The position numbers were made by a program, and so were the translations under genes. DNA of 64,000 nucleotides, from positions 186,001-250,000 of the forward strand of contig JAHDWK010000007.1 in NCBI GenBank assembly GCA_023382655.1. Direction: 5' to 3'. Position 1 is the stretch's first letter. Each line of letters opens with the position of its first letter. The notes under the pieces were generated by a model that worked only from the letters and a program-made list of their open reading frames with translations, was not told the origin of the DNA and searched no databases. The stretch comes from Anaerolineae bacterium (GTDB lineage: Bacteria; Chloroflexota; Anaerolineae; Promineifilales; Promineifilaceae). Positions 16,759-25,563 of the stretch are shown here, piece after piece.

Positions 16759-18441
16759 GTGTTCAGTTACACTCCCTTTGTCAGACGAGTAGTTGCCGGG
16801 TCTGGGCGGCAACTACTGCGGGACGAGTTGCCGCCCGCGTCAGCCGCAACCCCTGCCCGCAATCAGGAGCGCCACTTGCAAAACGAAGATAATGAACGGC
16901 TGTACCAGGGCATCTTTGAAGCAATGAGCGATGGGTTGATCCTCACCGACGTGGAAACCGGTCTGGTGGTGGAAGCCAATCCCGCCGCCAGCGCCATGCA
17001 TGGCTACGGCCGTCAGGAATTCATCGGCCTGCACCGCACCCTCTTTATGCACCCGGACAGCCAGCACCTGTTCCCCAACTTCATCCAGACAGTCCAATCG
17101 GGTGATATACTCCAGGCGGAGGCCGTTCACCTGCGCCGGGACGGTACCCCTTTCCATGTAGAAACAAGGGGAGTAGCTTTTCTCTATCAGCAACGGCCGT
17201 GTCTATTGAGCGTCATTCGCGATATCAGCGACCGTGTTCAGAGCCGGCAGCAGCTTCAACAGCAGGTAACAGCCCGGCTGCGGGAACAAGCCACCCTATT
17301 GGATATCTCCCAAACACTGGCTTCCGCCCTGGAACTCAAACCCGGTTTAATCCTCGACCAGATGGGGGTGATTATCGAACACACCCAGGCCGCCCTGTTT
17401 AGCCTGGAAGGGTTAACCCTGGTGGCTCTAGCCGTGCGCGGCCCCCAGCGGTTGAAAGAGGCAATGCCGTTTCACGTCCAGTTGGAAGGGCCGGCAACGC
17501 TGGCGGCACTGTTAAATGGACGTCAGCCGCAGCGCATTGCCAATGTGTGGAGCGACGACCCGGCCGCGATCCTCATTCGCTCACTCCTGCATGGCCCGGC
17601 GGCCGGGCTGTTAGAAGGGGTGCAGGCCTGGCTGTGGACGCCGCTGGCTGTGGAAAAACGCATCATTGGCGCGGTCGTCATGGCCCGTGCTGAACCAGAC
17701 AGTTTCACCACCCACCACGCCGATCTGGCCTTGACCGTCGCCAATCAGGCGGCCATTACTCTGGTCAACGCCCACCTGTATAAGCAGGCACAAACGCTGG
17801 CCACCATTCAGGAACGCCAACGGCTGGCGCAAAATCTGCACGACGCCGTCAACCAATCTCTCTTTTCCGCCAGCCTGATCGCCGAAGTGCTACCCCGCCT
17901 GTGGCTGCGAAACCCAGAAGAGGCGCAGCAGTCGCTGGAAGACCTGCGCCGGTTGACACGCGGCGCCATGGCAGAGATGCGCGGCTTGTTAGCGGAACTG
18001 CGCCCGCTGGTCTTAACCGACAGCGACCTGGGCGACCTGTTACGCCAGTTAGGTGATGCTCTCACCGGCCGCACCAATATCCCGGTTCAGGTGACCGTGG
18101 CGGGAGAAGGCTCGTTGCCCACCGATGTGCAGGTGGCCTTCTATCGTGTTTGTCAGGAAGCGCTAAACAATATTGCCAAACATGCCTGGGCCAACCAGGT
18201 GGAATTAGACCTGCGCTATAACGCGGGTGCAGCCGAGTTACATATCCGCGACAATGGCCGTGGGTTTGACCTCACGCACATACCGGCGGGGCATTATGGT
18301 CTGAGCATGATGCGCGAGCGGGCCAAAGCCATTGGCGCAAAATTATCGGTTTCCAGCCAGCCGGGCCAGGGGGCCGAAATTGTTATCCGCTGGAGCAACC
18401 ACCTGAAAGAAGAATCACCTATGAACGAGGGGCACACGTGA
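16759..18441 (+). CDS. PAS-GAF sensor histidine kinase, NarL/DegS type (HisKA_3)
   Basis: 560 residues, no membrane segment, so a soluble sensor. A PAS domain (about 45-165: GIFEAMSDGLILTDVETG, VIRDISDR) is followed by a GAF-like domain (about 185-340), the HisKA_3 dimerisation helix with ERQRLAQNLHDAVNQ (phospho-acceptor His361), and an HATPase with CQEALNNIAKHAWA (N box) and IRDNGRGFD (G box). It phosphorylates a NarL-type regulator, almost certainly the next gene, 67 bp downstream. The start is a GTG at 16759; the first 35 residues are variable and a later TTG/GTG start is possible. Confidence 0.9.
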   Translation: MFSYTPFVRRVVAGSGRQLLRDELPPASAATPARNQERHLQNEDNERLYQGIFEAMSDGLILTDVETGLVVEANPAASAMHGYGRQEFIGLHRTLFMHPDSQHLFPNFIQTVQSGDILQAEAVHLRRDGTPFHVETRGVAFLYQQRPCLLSVIRDISDRVQSRQQLQQQVTARLREQATLLDISQTLASALELKPGLILDQMGVIIEHTQAALFSLEGLTLVALAVRGPQRLKEAMPFHVQLEGPATLAALLNGRQPQRIANVWSDDPAAILIRSLLHGPAAGLLEGVQAWLWTPLAVEKRIIGAVVMARAEPDSFTTHHADLALTVANQAAITLVNAHLYKQAQTLATIQERQRLAQNLHDAVNQSLFSASLIAEVLPRLWLRNPEEAQQSLEDLRRLTRGAMAEMRGLLAELRPLVLTDSDLGDLLRQLGDALTGRTNIPVQVTVAGEGSLPTDVQVAFYRVCQEALNNIAKHAWANQVELDLRYNAGAAELHIRDNGRGFDLTHIPAGHYGLSMMRERAKAIGAKLSVSSQPGQGAEIVIRWSNHLKEESPMNEGHT

Positions 18442-18497
18442 AATTCCTAATTCCTAATTCATCCTTCATAATTCATAATTCATCCTTCCTAATTCCT
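18442..18497. repeat. Heptamer array (AATTCCT/AATTCAT/CCTTCAT units)
   Basis: Eight uninterrupted 7-bp units: AATTCCT x2, AATTCAT, CCTTCAT, AATTCAT x2, CCTTCCT, AATTCCT. It begins with the kinase stop codon and ends beside the GAGG ribosome-binding site of the response regulator gene, so it fills the intergenic space of a two-component operon. Confidence 0.8.
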
Positions 18498-18508
18498 GAG
18501 GTATCCCC

Positions 18509-19147
18509 ATGATCCCCGCTCCGCCCATTCGCGTGATGTTGGTGGATGATCATACGATGGTGCGGCGCGGCCTGGCCACCTTCTTGAAGGTTTTTGATGA
18601 CCTGGAACTGGTGGGCGAAGCGGCTGATGGGGAAACGGCCGTGCAACTGTGCGGCCATGTTTTACCCGACGTCATCCTCATGGATATGGTCATGCCGGAC
18701 ATAGATGGCGTGACGGCCACCCGCCTTATTCGCCAACGCTTTCCTACGGTGCAGGTCATTGCCCTGACGAGTTTCAAAGAGGAAGGGTTGGTGCAAAGCG
18801 CCCTCCAGGCCGGGGCCATCGGCTATTTACTCAAGGATATATTGGCCGACGAATTAGCCCAGGCCATTCGCGCCGCCCATGCCGGGCGGGGTACGCTCTC
18901 CCCAGAGGTTGTGCAATCCATGACCCACGCCGCCCAACCGCCGCCAACCGACTATAACCTGACAGAGCGCGAACGGGAAGTGCTGGTCCTCATAGTCGCC
19001 GGTTTGAATAACAGCGAGATTGCCGAGAAGCTGGTTGTCAGCCCTTCCACCGTTAAATCCCACGTCAGTAACATCCTGGCCAAGTTTGGCCTCACCAGCC
19101 GCACCGAGGCCGCCGCGACGGCCGTGCGCCTCCGGCTGGTTGACTAA
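18509..19147 (+). CDS. NarL/FixJ-family response regulator
   Basis: 212 residues. Receiver domain with VMLVDDH (acidic pocket), phospho-acceptor Asp59 in VILMDMVMPD, and Lys in YLLKDI; then a LuxR-type helix-turn-helix (LTEREREVLVLIVAGLNNSEIAEKL split over residues about 150-200, with VSPSTVKSHVSNIL). It binds DNA when phosphorylated by its cognate kinase, here the PAS-GAF kinase directly upstream. GAGG lies 8 nt before the ATG. The lipoprotein gene downstream carries a copy of the conserved 45-bp element in its upstream region, making this regulator one possible ligand of that element (inference only). Confidence 0.94.
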   Translation: MIPAPPIRVMLVDDHTMVRRGLATFLKVFDDLELVGEAADGETAVQLCGHVLPDVILMDMVMPDIDGVTATRLIRQRFPTVQVIALTSFKEEGLVQSALQAGAIGYLLKDILADELAQAIRAAHAGRGTLSPEVVQSMTHAAQPPPTDYNLTEREREVLVLIVAGLNNSEIAEKLVVSPSTVKSHVSNILAKFGLTSRTEAAATAVRLRLVD

Positions 19148-19250
19148 ACACCAAATACCCCCATTCTCCTCTCCAGATTTAGCCTCAACTGACACTGCCT
19201 TGATTGACTCAACCTTAGAGATTGAACCAATCTGGCATCATGCCGCTCTG

Positions 19251-19287
19251 CCCCAACTGAGGGAGAGCAATATCCCCTCATTGACCG
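19251..19287 (+). promoter_or_regulatory. Conserved upstream element, copy 1 (diverged)
   Basis: CCCCAACTGAGGGAGAGC followed by AATATCCCCTCATTGACCG. Its first 28 nt match the copy at 21237-21281 at 23 positions. It ends 36 nt before the lipoprotein start codon. Just upstream, at 19219-19233, is half of the ATTGGTTCAATC palindrome seen complete at 36224 and 60818. Confidence 0.5.
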
Positions 19288-19322
19288 TTGCTGCCAGGAA
19301 GGATTGATCATATCCTTGAAAG

Positions 19323-21107
19323 ATGAATAAATATCAGTTTATTACCATTGTTTATGCAGTTATGCTCGGCCTTTTGTTGGCCGCTTGCAGCGCCACCGGC
19401 GCCCCAACCCCTGTGCCGACCGTTCTTCAACCCACCGCCACACCGGCGCCAACGGCAACGGCCGTTGCCCTACCGACCCTTGAATCCCCATTTAGGGATC
19501 AGGTCGTCAATGCCTTTAACATCGCCGATTATGATTGGATCAACGCCCACATGGGCAGCGAGTTCACCTTTGCCGGTTGGCGAGCTGGGAGCAGCGCCCT
19601 GCCGCCCACGGCGGCTGTGGATCAACTGCGAACCGTTTACTTTGGCCGCGGCAGCCAGCCAGCCTTCCAATTAAATGCCGATGCTGCCGCGCTGCTGGGT
19701 GGGGTGGACCCGCTCAGTTTGTGGGGGCCGGATGTGACGGCTACCGACGCGCTCTACCTGACAGGATTAGGCAGCAGCGCCCAGGACGAAGCGCTGCTCA
19801 TTCTGGCTGTGTATGACGATGGAACCCCTTATATCTTTGGTCTGTTGAGCGCCTTTGGCGGTTTTGCCGCCTATCCGAACCCGCCTGGGCGTGAACTGGT
19901 TGATCAATTAACGGCCGTTTCTGCCGAAGCCATCGCCTATGTACAAAACGAACAGCTTTTCATACGCACCCTGCCCGACGGCCAGCCGGTCCTGGTTGAG
20001 GCCAGTTCCTGTGTGGCAAAACAACAGTGCATGGTACAGCACCTGAAATGGTCGCCGGATGGCCAATATCTGCTCTTCTATTCTTACTTTTATGATGGCG
20101 TTGAGAGCGCCAGCCGCTTGCACGTCAGCGACCGGCAGGGGAACGTGCAGACAATCAATGATACGGCCCCTTTTTATCCTGGAGCCTGGTCGCCAGACGG
20201 CCGTCACATCGCCTTCATGAGATCAACCGATATTCCCCTGGAAAATCCAGACGGCGATACCATCGGCGCCTGGCAGTATGAAGTCTGGCGTGTGCCCTTG
20301 ACTGAGGGGGGCGCTTTAGGCGCGCCCCAACTGGTTGGGCCGTGGACGCAAATTGGCGATGGGTGTGGCGGCGGCGGCCGCTCCCTCAGTGAAACCCTTT
20401 ATGAATACGAAGGCGGCACTTCTTACGGTTACATGATGGGTATCATGGTCTGGACGCCGCAGGACATTTTGCTCCACACCTTCAACTGCGACAATATCGG
20501 CATTGGTCGCTATGACCTCGCCGCCCAAACCGAATTGCCTGGATTCGTTCGCCCGTTACGCAATCTGGTCCTCAATGCCTCCGGGGATCGCTGGTATGCC
20601 ATTACCGACCGCGCCTGGTCAACTGAGCCGGGCAGCAATGAGCTGGTCACCGGCACGCCAGACAGCCCAGAAGTGACGGTCATTCCCACGTCTGCACCGT
20701 TAGAATTGTTGTTCATAGGGCAGTTCAGCGGCAATCTTTACTACACAGAACGCACGGCGCTGGGCCGGGAGGAAATCAGTGACCGGGGTCTTTTCTTTGC
20801 TTATTACCAATCGGCGCTGTGGCAAATTCGGTCCGACAGTATCGGCGATGGCGGTGAGGAACAGCTGCTGTTTGGGGAAGATGACCACGCCTATGCCCAG
20901 GTGACGGAAACGGCCGTTGGTGATCTGCTCTTTGTGCTGGTGGAAAATGAACGGCCGTTATTCGCCGCCGCCCAAGATCCCCAGCTAGACACAGCCGCAC
21001 TGACAGCCTATTACCCGCAGCGGCACATCATGCAGTTGCCCGCAGGTGGCGGTAAACCAGTGATGATCCTCACCAACGCCGGTCAGCCTGCCCTGACGTT
21101 CCCCTAA
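19323..21107 (+). CDS. Lipoprotein with Thr/Pro-rich linker and WD40-like (PD40) repeats
   Basis: 594 residues. Signal peptide with lipobox LLAACS (lipid-modified Cys22), then a Thr/Pro/Ala-rich linker (TPVPTVLQPTATPAPTATA). Residues about 60-170 are a globular unit without a known motif. From about 230 there are beta-propeller-type repeats (LKWSPDGQYLLFYS, GAWSPDGRHIAFMRS), as in TolB-like PD40 repeats, that probably form a binding surface on the outer face of the membrane. No catalytic residues stand out. It follows the two-component pair in the same direction and has its own upstream element, so it may be a regulated output. Role unknown. Confidence 0.8.
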   Translation: MNKYQFITIVYAVMLGLLLAACSATGAPTPVPTVLQPTATPAPTATAVALPTLESPFRDQVVNAFNIADYDWINAHMGSEFTFAGWRAGSSALPPTAAVDQLRTVYFGRGSQPAFQLNADAAALLGGVDPLSLWGPDVTATDALYLTGLGSSAQDEALLILAVYDDGTPYIFGLLSAFGGFAAYPNPPGRELVDQLTAVSAEAIAYVQNEQLFIRTLPDGQPVLVEASSCVAKQQCMVQHLKWSPDGQYLLFYSYFYDGVESASRLHVSDRQGNVQTINDTAPFYPGAWSPDGRHIAFMRSTDIPLENPDGDTIGAWQYEVWRVPLTEGGALGAPQLVGPWTQIGDGCGGGGRSLSETLYEYEGGTSYGYMMGIMVWTPQDILLHTFNCDNIGIGRYDLAAQTELPGFVRPLRNLVLNASGDRWYAITDRAWSTEPGSNELVTGTPDSPEVTVIPTSAPLELLFIGQFSGNLYYTERTALGREEISDRGLFFAYYQSALWQIRSDSIGDGGEEQLLFGEDDHAYAQVTETAVGDLLFVLVENERPLFAAAQDPQLDTAALTAYYPQRHIMQLPAGGGKPVMILTNAGQPALTFP

Positions 21108-21236
21108 ATTCTGCGAGCAGCGTGGAGATTGAGGCCGTGCCAATCCCCACGCCGCTCGCCCTCTCTCTTCACACTCCTCGCCAACCTGATGGAGTAACTC
21201 AAGGCACTCCTCTCATTTCTCCATCCCCCATCATTT

Positions 21237-21281
21237 ATCCCCCAACTGGCGGAGTGACATATCCCCTGACCAGCCGATGTG
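21237..21281 (+). promoter_or_regulatory. Conserved 45-bp upstream element, copy 2
   Basis: It starts ATCCCCCAACTGGCGGAGTG and ends CTGACCAGCCGATGTG. It is 42/45 identical to the copy at 35746-35790. It lies 69 nt before the first gene of a stress-type cassette. It contains GC-rich half-sites (CCCCCAACTGGCGG and GGAGTGACATATCCCC) and no coding potential. Confidence 0.65.
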
Positions 21282-21349
21282 TTCAATTTGCGTTTATGTT
21301 AACATGGGCATTAAGATGACCTAATCAGCAAACCATCAGGAGAAAAGCT

Positions 21350-21478
21350 ATGAGTAAAGATCAGAGTAACCGCAAGAACGCGAAGAAAAAACCGCTGAAA
21401 ACTCAGAAGGAAAAAAAGCAGGCCAAACGAGATAAGAAAAATAAGGGCACTGCTATTGAGGAGGCTCTCAAACAATGA
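21350..21478 (+). CDS. 42-residue Lys/Arg-rich small protein
   Basis: MSKDQSNRKNAKKKPLKTQK... ending AIEEALKQ. About 40% of residues are Lys or Arg, so it is strongly basic and probably binds nucleic acid or anionic membrane; no family recognised. A textbook AGGAG lies 8 nt before the ATG, and the stop overlaps the next start (ATGA), which argues that it is a real, translationally coupled gene in spite of its size. It opens the cassette downstream of the conserved upstream element. Confidence 0.6.
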   Translation: MSKDQSNRKNAKKKPLKTQKEKKQAKRDKKNKGTAIEEALKQ

Positions 21479-21723
21479 CCCAGATGGTGACTTTTCACAA
21501 CAAGGCGGCAATCAAGGTGCAGGCGCAAATTTTTGCCGACCGCGAACTTGTCAGCGCCTGTCTGGCCGGCCCTGGTGAAACGCATACCTTAGCGGCCGAG
21601 TCAATGCCGTATGACATCTATTTCAAAAACGGCGCCACCGGTTGGGTCGTTGCCCGCGAACTGGACAGCAATGCCCAAACTTTTACGCTGAGCCAAAACA
21701 ACAAGCGGTACATCATTACTTGA
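21475..21723 (+). CDS. 82-residue hypothetical protein, beta-rich
   Basis: Alternating hydrophobic pattern (MVTFHNKAAIKVQAQIFAD, MPYDIYFKNGATGWVVARE, FTLSQNNKRYIIT) suggests a small beta-sandwich or barrel. No signal peptide or catalytic motif is visible. It starts within the stop of the 42-residue gene (ATGA), so the two are co-translated. Family not recognised. Confidence 0.6.
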   Translation: MTQMVTFHNKAAIKVQAQIFADRELVSACLAGPGETHTLAAESMPYDIYFKNGATGWVVARELDSNAQTFTLSQNNKRYIIT

Positions 21724-21767
21724 AATGAAGGTTGTTTAGCCCTGTTGCTCAATAAGGTGAAAAGAAG

Positions 21768-22010
21768 ATGTTAAAATTTGCGGATTGGCTTAATGCCCAA
21801 CAACCTCGCCAGGACCTCATTGGCGAACTGGCGCGCGCTCTGGGCAAGCAGAGCGGCGCTGAATCCGGTTCCAGACGCAAGCCTGATGAACACAAAAGTT
21901 GGGCCGACATTGTGATTAAAACTGCCAGACCAGACCATGTTGCTGTTTTCAACGAGGCGTGGCAAGAGTTTCTACTGGCAAAAGAAGCAACAAAGGAATC
22001 CCTGGTTTAG
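21768..22010 (+). CDS. 80-residue protein, YozE/SAM-like fold suggested
   Basis: FADWLNAQQPRQDLIGELARAL at the N-terminus and AVFNEAWQEFLLAKE at the end resemble the small YozE_SAM_like family (a helical bundle with D-x-I-G-x-L-A and a final A-W-x-x-Y/F). The match is by eye and moderate. AAGGTGAAAAGAAG precedes the ATG. It lies between the 82-residue gene and a receiver protein gene in the same cassette. Confidence 0.55.
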   Translation: MLKFADWLNAQQPRQDLIGELARALGKQSGAESGSRRKPDEHKSWADIVIKTARPDHVAVFNEAWQEFLLAKEATKESLV

Positions 22011-22032
22011 TCCAGGTTCCGGGAGCAATTGT

Positions 22033-22398
22033 ATGATGACGCGCGTATTTTTGGCCGATGGCCAACCCGAAGCCCGTTTCGCCCTGCGGCTGTTACTGCT
22101 GGACTTAAACATGCAGGTGGTTGGCGAAGCGGCCACCTGGACAGCCCTATTGAATGAAGCCGCCAGGACGCAGCCGGATATGTTGGTGGTAGATTGGGAA
22201 TTGATTCCCTCAGATAGCTCGCTCCTGGCGCTGCGGGATACCTGCCCCGCCGCCGTCGTGATTGTGCTCGTCAGCAACATGGATGCCCGTGAGCAGGCAG
22301 CGTTTTCGACCGGCGCTGATAGTTTCATCAGCAAAGGTGATACGCCAGACCGGGTAGCGGAGCGTTTACAGGCTGCGGCGGCAAACGTCCTTGTTTAG
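22033..22398 (+). CDS. Stand-alone receiver (REC) domain protein
   Basis: 121 residues, one receiver domain without an output domain. RVFLADGQPEARFAL holds the acidic site (one Asp of the usual pair), MLVVDWEL the phospho-acceptor Asp, VLVSN the Ser/Thr position and FISKGD the conserved Lys. Such proteins act as phosphate shuttles or bind partners directly. The ATG at 22033 is preceded by GGGAG at 7 nt; a second ATG follows immediately. A second receiver-only protein lies in the sister cassette at 37040. Confidence 0.8.
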   Translation: MMTRVFLADGQPEARFALRLLLLDLNMQVVGEAATWTALLNEAARTQPDMLVVDWELIPSDSSLLALRDTCPAAVVIVLVSNMDAREQAAFSTGADSFISKGDTPDRVAERLQAAAANVLV

Positions 22399-22511
22399 AT
22401 AACGCCAATTTTTCTTCACTAACACAGAGAAAAAAAAGTGGTACACACCACCATGAATGAGAGTTGTAGGACAAATAGTTGGTTTGCCCACAGTTCACAA
22501 AGGATAAAACG

Positions 22512-22904
22512 ATGAACGCCAAATGGACAGATATTCAGCATAGGTGGGATAAGGCAAAACTGACAAAAAAGGCGGTCTTCTGGGTCGCTATCGGGGCGAT
22601 TATTCTCACTTTGTTTTTTGGCTTTACGCGGGGTGGCTGGGTGACGGGTGGGGGCGCCCGGCAGATGGCGGCGACAACATCGAATGATGCGGTCGTGGCC
22701 CGCCTGACCCCCATTTGTTTGGCCCAATTTAACCAGGACCCCCTGAAGGATCAGAAGCTGGAGGAATTGCAAGCGATGACCATTTCTTCGCAACGCACCA
22801 CCTATGTCAAAGCGCAGGGATGGGCCACCATGCCTGGGGAGGCACAGCCCGATAATAAAGTTGCCGCTGCCTGCACCCAACAACTCATGCTCATAGGCAA
22901 GTAG
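22512..22904 (+). CDS. Single-TM hypothetical protein (130 aa)
   Basis: WTDIQHRWDKAKLTKKAVFW leads into one membrane helix (VAIGAIILTLFFGFT), then RGGWVTGGGARQMA and a periplasmic or extracellular domain with two Cys (ICLAQFN, AACTQQL) that could form a disulfide. I recall similar small proteins (W-T-x-I-x-x-R-W-D plus GGWVTGG) as uncharacterised in Proteobacteria. AAAGGA lies before the ATG. Function unknown. Confidence 0.7.
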   Translation: MNAKWTDIQHRWDKAKLTKKAVFWVAIGAIILTLFFGFTRGGWVTGGGARQMAATTSNDAVVARLTPICLAQFNQDPLKDQKLEELQAMTISSQRTTYVKAQGWATMPGEAQPDNKVAAACTQQLMLIGK

Positions 22905-23047
22905 CCAGGGTTTACTAGAATCGTTTTAGATGGGGTCAATCTTGGAGTAGAAAGTCACCTTCCTTCCCGGAGATTCACAAGTGAGTGCGCAAGTGAGCGC
23001 GCAAGTTCACCAAAAACTTCGGGGAGGCTTATTAAGCGAGGTACAAA

Positions 23048-23494
23048 ATGTCACAAATACAAAAACAAACATCAGAAGTTAGAACTTCACAACGAGAATT
23101 AGACCAGGAACAACGTATCTTCTCGTTTAAGGCCACCCAATTGATTTGGCTGGCTCTTGGTCTGGTGGAAGCCTTCATTGCCATGCGCATCGTGCTAAAG
23201 CTCATAGGGGCCAACCCTGAGAGCCTGTTTGCCGTTTTCATTTACGGCGTCAGCAGCATCTTCCTCTTCCCCTTTGAAGGGTTGGTAGAGAACCCCACAA
23301 ACGGGGACATGATATTGGAACTCACTTCTATGATCGCTATGCTGGTGTATGCTTTCTTGTTCTGGGCCGTGGAACGAATCGTCTGGGTGATTTTCTATCG
23401 CCCGCGTGGGTCAATGGTTGGCGTTACCCAAACGACAACCAGCGAACCGGTGGCGGTACGGCAGACGCCAACCCGTGAACAGAACGATGTGTAA
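23048..23494 (+). CDS. YggT-like integral membrane protein
   Basis: 148 residues. A polar N-terminus (to about 30) is followed by three hydrophobic segments: LIWLALGLVEAFIAMRIVLKLIGANP, AVFIYGVSSIFLFPF and ILELTSMIAMLVYAFLFWAV (listed in parts). The R-x-x-L-x-L-x-G-A-N and F-x-F-E/P-F-x-G pattern is that of YggT-related proteins, which are tied to envelope and osmotic functions. The C-terminal 30 residues are polar. GAGG lies 12 nt before the ATG. Upstream, TAGAATCGTTTTAGA at 22917 recurs at 36210 before another membrane protein gene. Confidence 0.65.
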   Translation: MSQIQKQTSEVRTSQRELDQEQRIFSFKATQLIWLALGLVEAFIAMRIVLKLIGANPESLFAVFIYGVSSIFLFPFEGLVENPTNGDMILELTSMIAMLVYAFLFWAVERIVWVIFYRPRGSMVGVTQTTTSEPVAVRQTPTREQNDV

Positions 23495-23574
23495 CCGGCG
23501 TTCTCCATCTGTAGAGCGCCTTAGATCAGTGAAAATGGATGGTTACAGCGCCGTTTTCAAAAGGAAACAAGAGA

Positions 23575-23931
23575 ATGAAAAGCAAGAAGAGTCACAAAAA
23601 GAACGAGGATGCCAATAATTTGAGCGGCTTTTTTGCCGGACTGTTGCTTGGCGGACTGGCCGGCGCGGCCGCGATGCTGTTCCTGGCGCCGCAATCAGGC
23701 GAAAAGACCCGGCGGCAAATCCGGCGGAAAGGCAAGGATTTGCGCGAGCAGGCAACCGGCGTTGTAGATGACACGGCCGCCCAGGTGCGCACCACAGCAC
23801 ACCAGGTGACGACCAGCATCCACGAGCAGGCCGACACACTGCAACAGCAGGGCCAGGATGTAATTGACGAAGGAAAAGAACGTTTTGCCACAGTTGTTGA
23901 AGCTGGGAAAGCGGCCGTTAACGGCTCTTGA
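23575..23931 (+). CDS. YtxH-domain stress protein, paralogue 1
   Basis: 118 residues. The N-terminal membrane helix has the YtxH signature (FFAGLLLGGLAGAAAMLFLAPQSGEKTRRQ), followed by a basic patch (IRRKGKDLREQA) and an amphipathic coiled-coil region. General-stress and gas-vesicle-associated YtxH proteins share this layout. It is clearly paralogous to 36647-37018: the SGxKTRRQIRRKG core and the ERFATVVEAGKAAV end are shared. An in-frame ATG at 23539 exists, but AGGAAAC sits before 23575. Confidence 0.85.
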   Translation: MKSKKSHKKNEDANNLSGFFAGLLLGGLAGAAAMLFLAPQSGEKTRRQIRRKGKDLREQATGVVDDTAAQVRTTAHQVTTSIHEQADTLQQQGQDVIDEGKERFATVVEAGKAAVNGS

Positions 23932-23979
23932 TTCAATAATATGGATTTACGACAAGGAGGCGGTGTACGCCGGTAAAAG

Positions 23980-25506
23980 ATGACGCAACATAAATATGAT
24001 TCCCTTCCTGGTAAACCAATTTCCCTCTGGCTGGACACGACACCCCAAACGAATTTCCCTTCTTTGGGAGATAACTTATATGTGGATGTGGCTATCGTCG
24101 GCGGCGGCATCGTGGGCCTGACAGCCGCTACTCTACTTAAAGAGCAGGGGAAAACAGTGGCTGTGCTGGAAGCAAAACGTATCGTTGAAGGGGTAAGCGG
24201 TAACACCACTGCAAAAGTAACCTCCTTGCACACCCTGATTTACGCTTATCTCATCCAGCATTTTGGAAAAGAAAAAGCGCAAATCTACGCGAATGCCAAC
24301 GAGACTGCCATCCAACAAATAGCCAATTTCGTCCAGGATAAACAAATCGCCTGCGAGTTTAGACCCACTGCAGCTTATACCTATGCTGAGTCCGACGAAG
24401 AAGTAGACAAAATCCATGATGAGGTAGAAGCAGCCTTAAAACTGGGGCTGCCAGCGTCGTTCACCGAGGAGACGCCGCTGCCTTTCCCTGTTAAAGCAGC
24501 GGTACGTTTTGACAATCAGGCGCAATTTCATCCGCGCCAATACTTATTAGCTCTCGCCCGAGATATCCCTGGCGACGGCAGTCATATCTTTGAAGATACC
24601 CAGGTTTTGGATGTTTCCGATGATGACCCCTGTGTTGTAACCACGAATCGGGGAACAATTAACGCCGCTGCCGTCATTGTTGCCAGCCACTTCCCGTTTA
24701 ATGACAAAGTTCTGTATGCCACCCGGCTGAAACCACATCGTTCCTATGTTTTGGCCGCCCGTCTGGCAGAACCAGTACCGCAGGGCATGTTTATCACCAC
24801 CGATTCATCCCATACAATGCGCAATCATTCAGGATCAGACGGCGAATTTCTATTAGTGGGGGGTGAAGGGCATTTCCCTGGACAGGGTGGCGATACGGTA
24901 GAACGTTACGAACGGGTCGAGCAGTGGGCGCGTGATCATTTCAATGTGAAATCTATCGTGTATCGCTGGTCTACACAGGACAATCGAAGCCTGGATCGGC
25001 TGCCGTATGTTGGCCGTTATTCACCCACCTCGCACCATGTTTACGTGGCTGCCGGTTTTGGTGGCTGGGGCATGACAAATAGCATGGTTGCAGGAATGCT
25101 CCTGCGCGATCTGATCTGGGAACGGGAAAACCCTTGGGCTGAGGTTTACGACCCGAACCGCATTAATCTGAAGAGCGTGCCCGAATTTGCAAAACAGTCG
25201 GCTCAAGTGGCTAAACATTTTGTGGGAGATCGCCTGACAGTGACCGATACCGTCGAACCGGGGGAAGGTAAGATTGTAAATACAGAAGAGGGAGTAGTAG
25301 CCGTTTATACGGCAGAAGATGGGAACCTCAGTGCTTTGTCACCAGCCTGCACCCATATGGGTTGTTTTGTTCAGTGGAATTCGGCGGAAAAGAGCTGGGA
25401 TTGTCCGTGTCACGGATCGCGCTTTGCCATGGATGGCACGGTTATTCATGGTCCTGCACTTAAAAATTTGGAGAAGGTAAATGTAAGAACTAAAGAACCA
25501 ATCTAA
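23980..25506 (+). CDS. FAD-dependent oxidoreductase with C-terminal Rieske 2Fe-2S domain
   Basis: 508 residues. A DAO-type FAD domain begins with VDVAIVGGGIVGLTAATLL (dinucleotide fold) and VLEAKRI, and ends at GFGGWGMTNSMVAGMLL. The Rieske domain (about 415-505) has CTHMGC and CPCHGSRF, which bind the 2Fe-2S cluster. This fusion (glycine-oxidase-like plus Rieske) is common in bacteria and cyanobacteria, but its substrate is generally unknown; an amine or amino acid is a guess. Soluble, no signal peptide. It lies in the stress island between YtxH and cupin genes, so a redox or detoxification role is plausible. Confidence 0.9.
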   Translation: MTQHKYDSLPGKPISLWLDTTPQTNFPSLGDNLYVDVAIVGGGIVGLTAATLLKEQGKTVAVLEAKRIVEGVSGNTTAKVTSLHTLIYAYLIQHFGKEKAQIYANANETAIQQIANFVQDKQIACEFRPTAAYTYAESDEEVDKIHDEVEAALKLGLPASFTEETPLPFPVKAAVRFDNQAQFHPRQYLLALARDIPGDGSHIFEDTQVLDVSDDDPCVVTTNRGTINAAAVIVASHFPFNDKVLYATRLKPHRSYVLAARLAEPVPQGMFITTDSSHTMRNHSGSDGEFLLVGGEGHFPGQGGDTVERYERVEQWARDHFNVKSIVYRWSTQDNRSLDRLPYVGRYSPTSHHVYVAAGFGGWGMTNSMVAGMLLRDLIWERENPWAEVYDPNRINLKSVPEFAKQSAQVAKHFVGDRLTVTDTVEPGEGKIVNTEEGVVAVYTAEDGNLSALSPACTHMGCFVQWNSAEKSWDCPCHGSRFAMDGTVIHGPALKNLEKVNVRTKEPI

Positions 25507-25563
25507 TTGCTCAAACGGCCGTTCCTCTGTCACCTTACAAAGCAATGCCAAAGGATTTTATTT

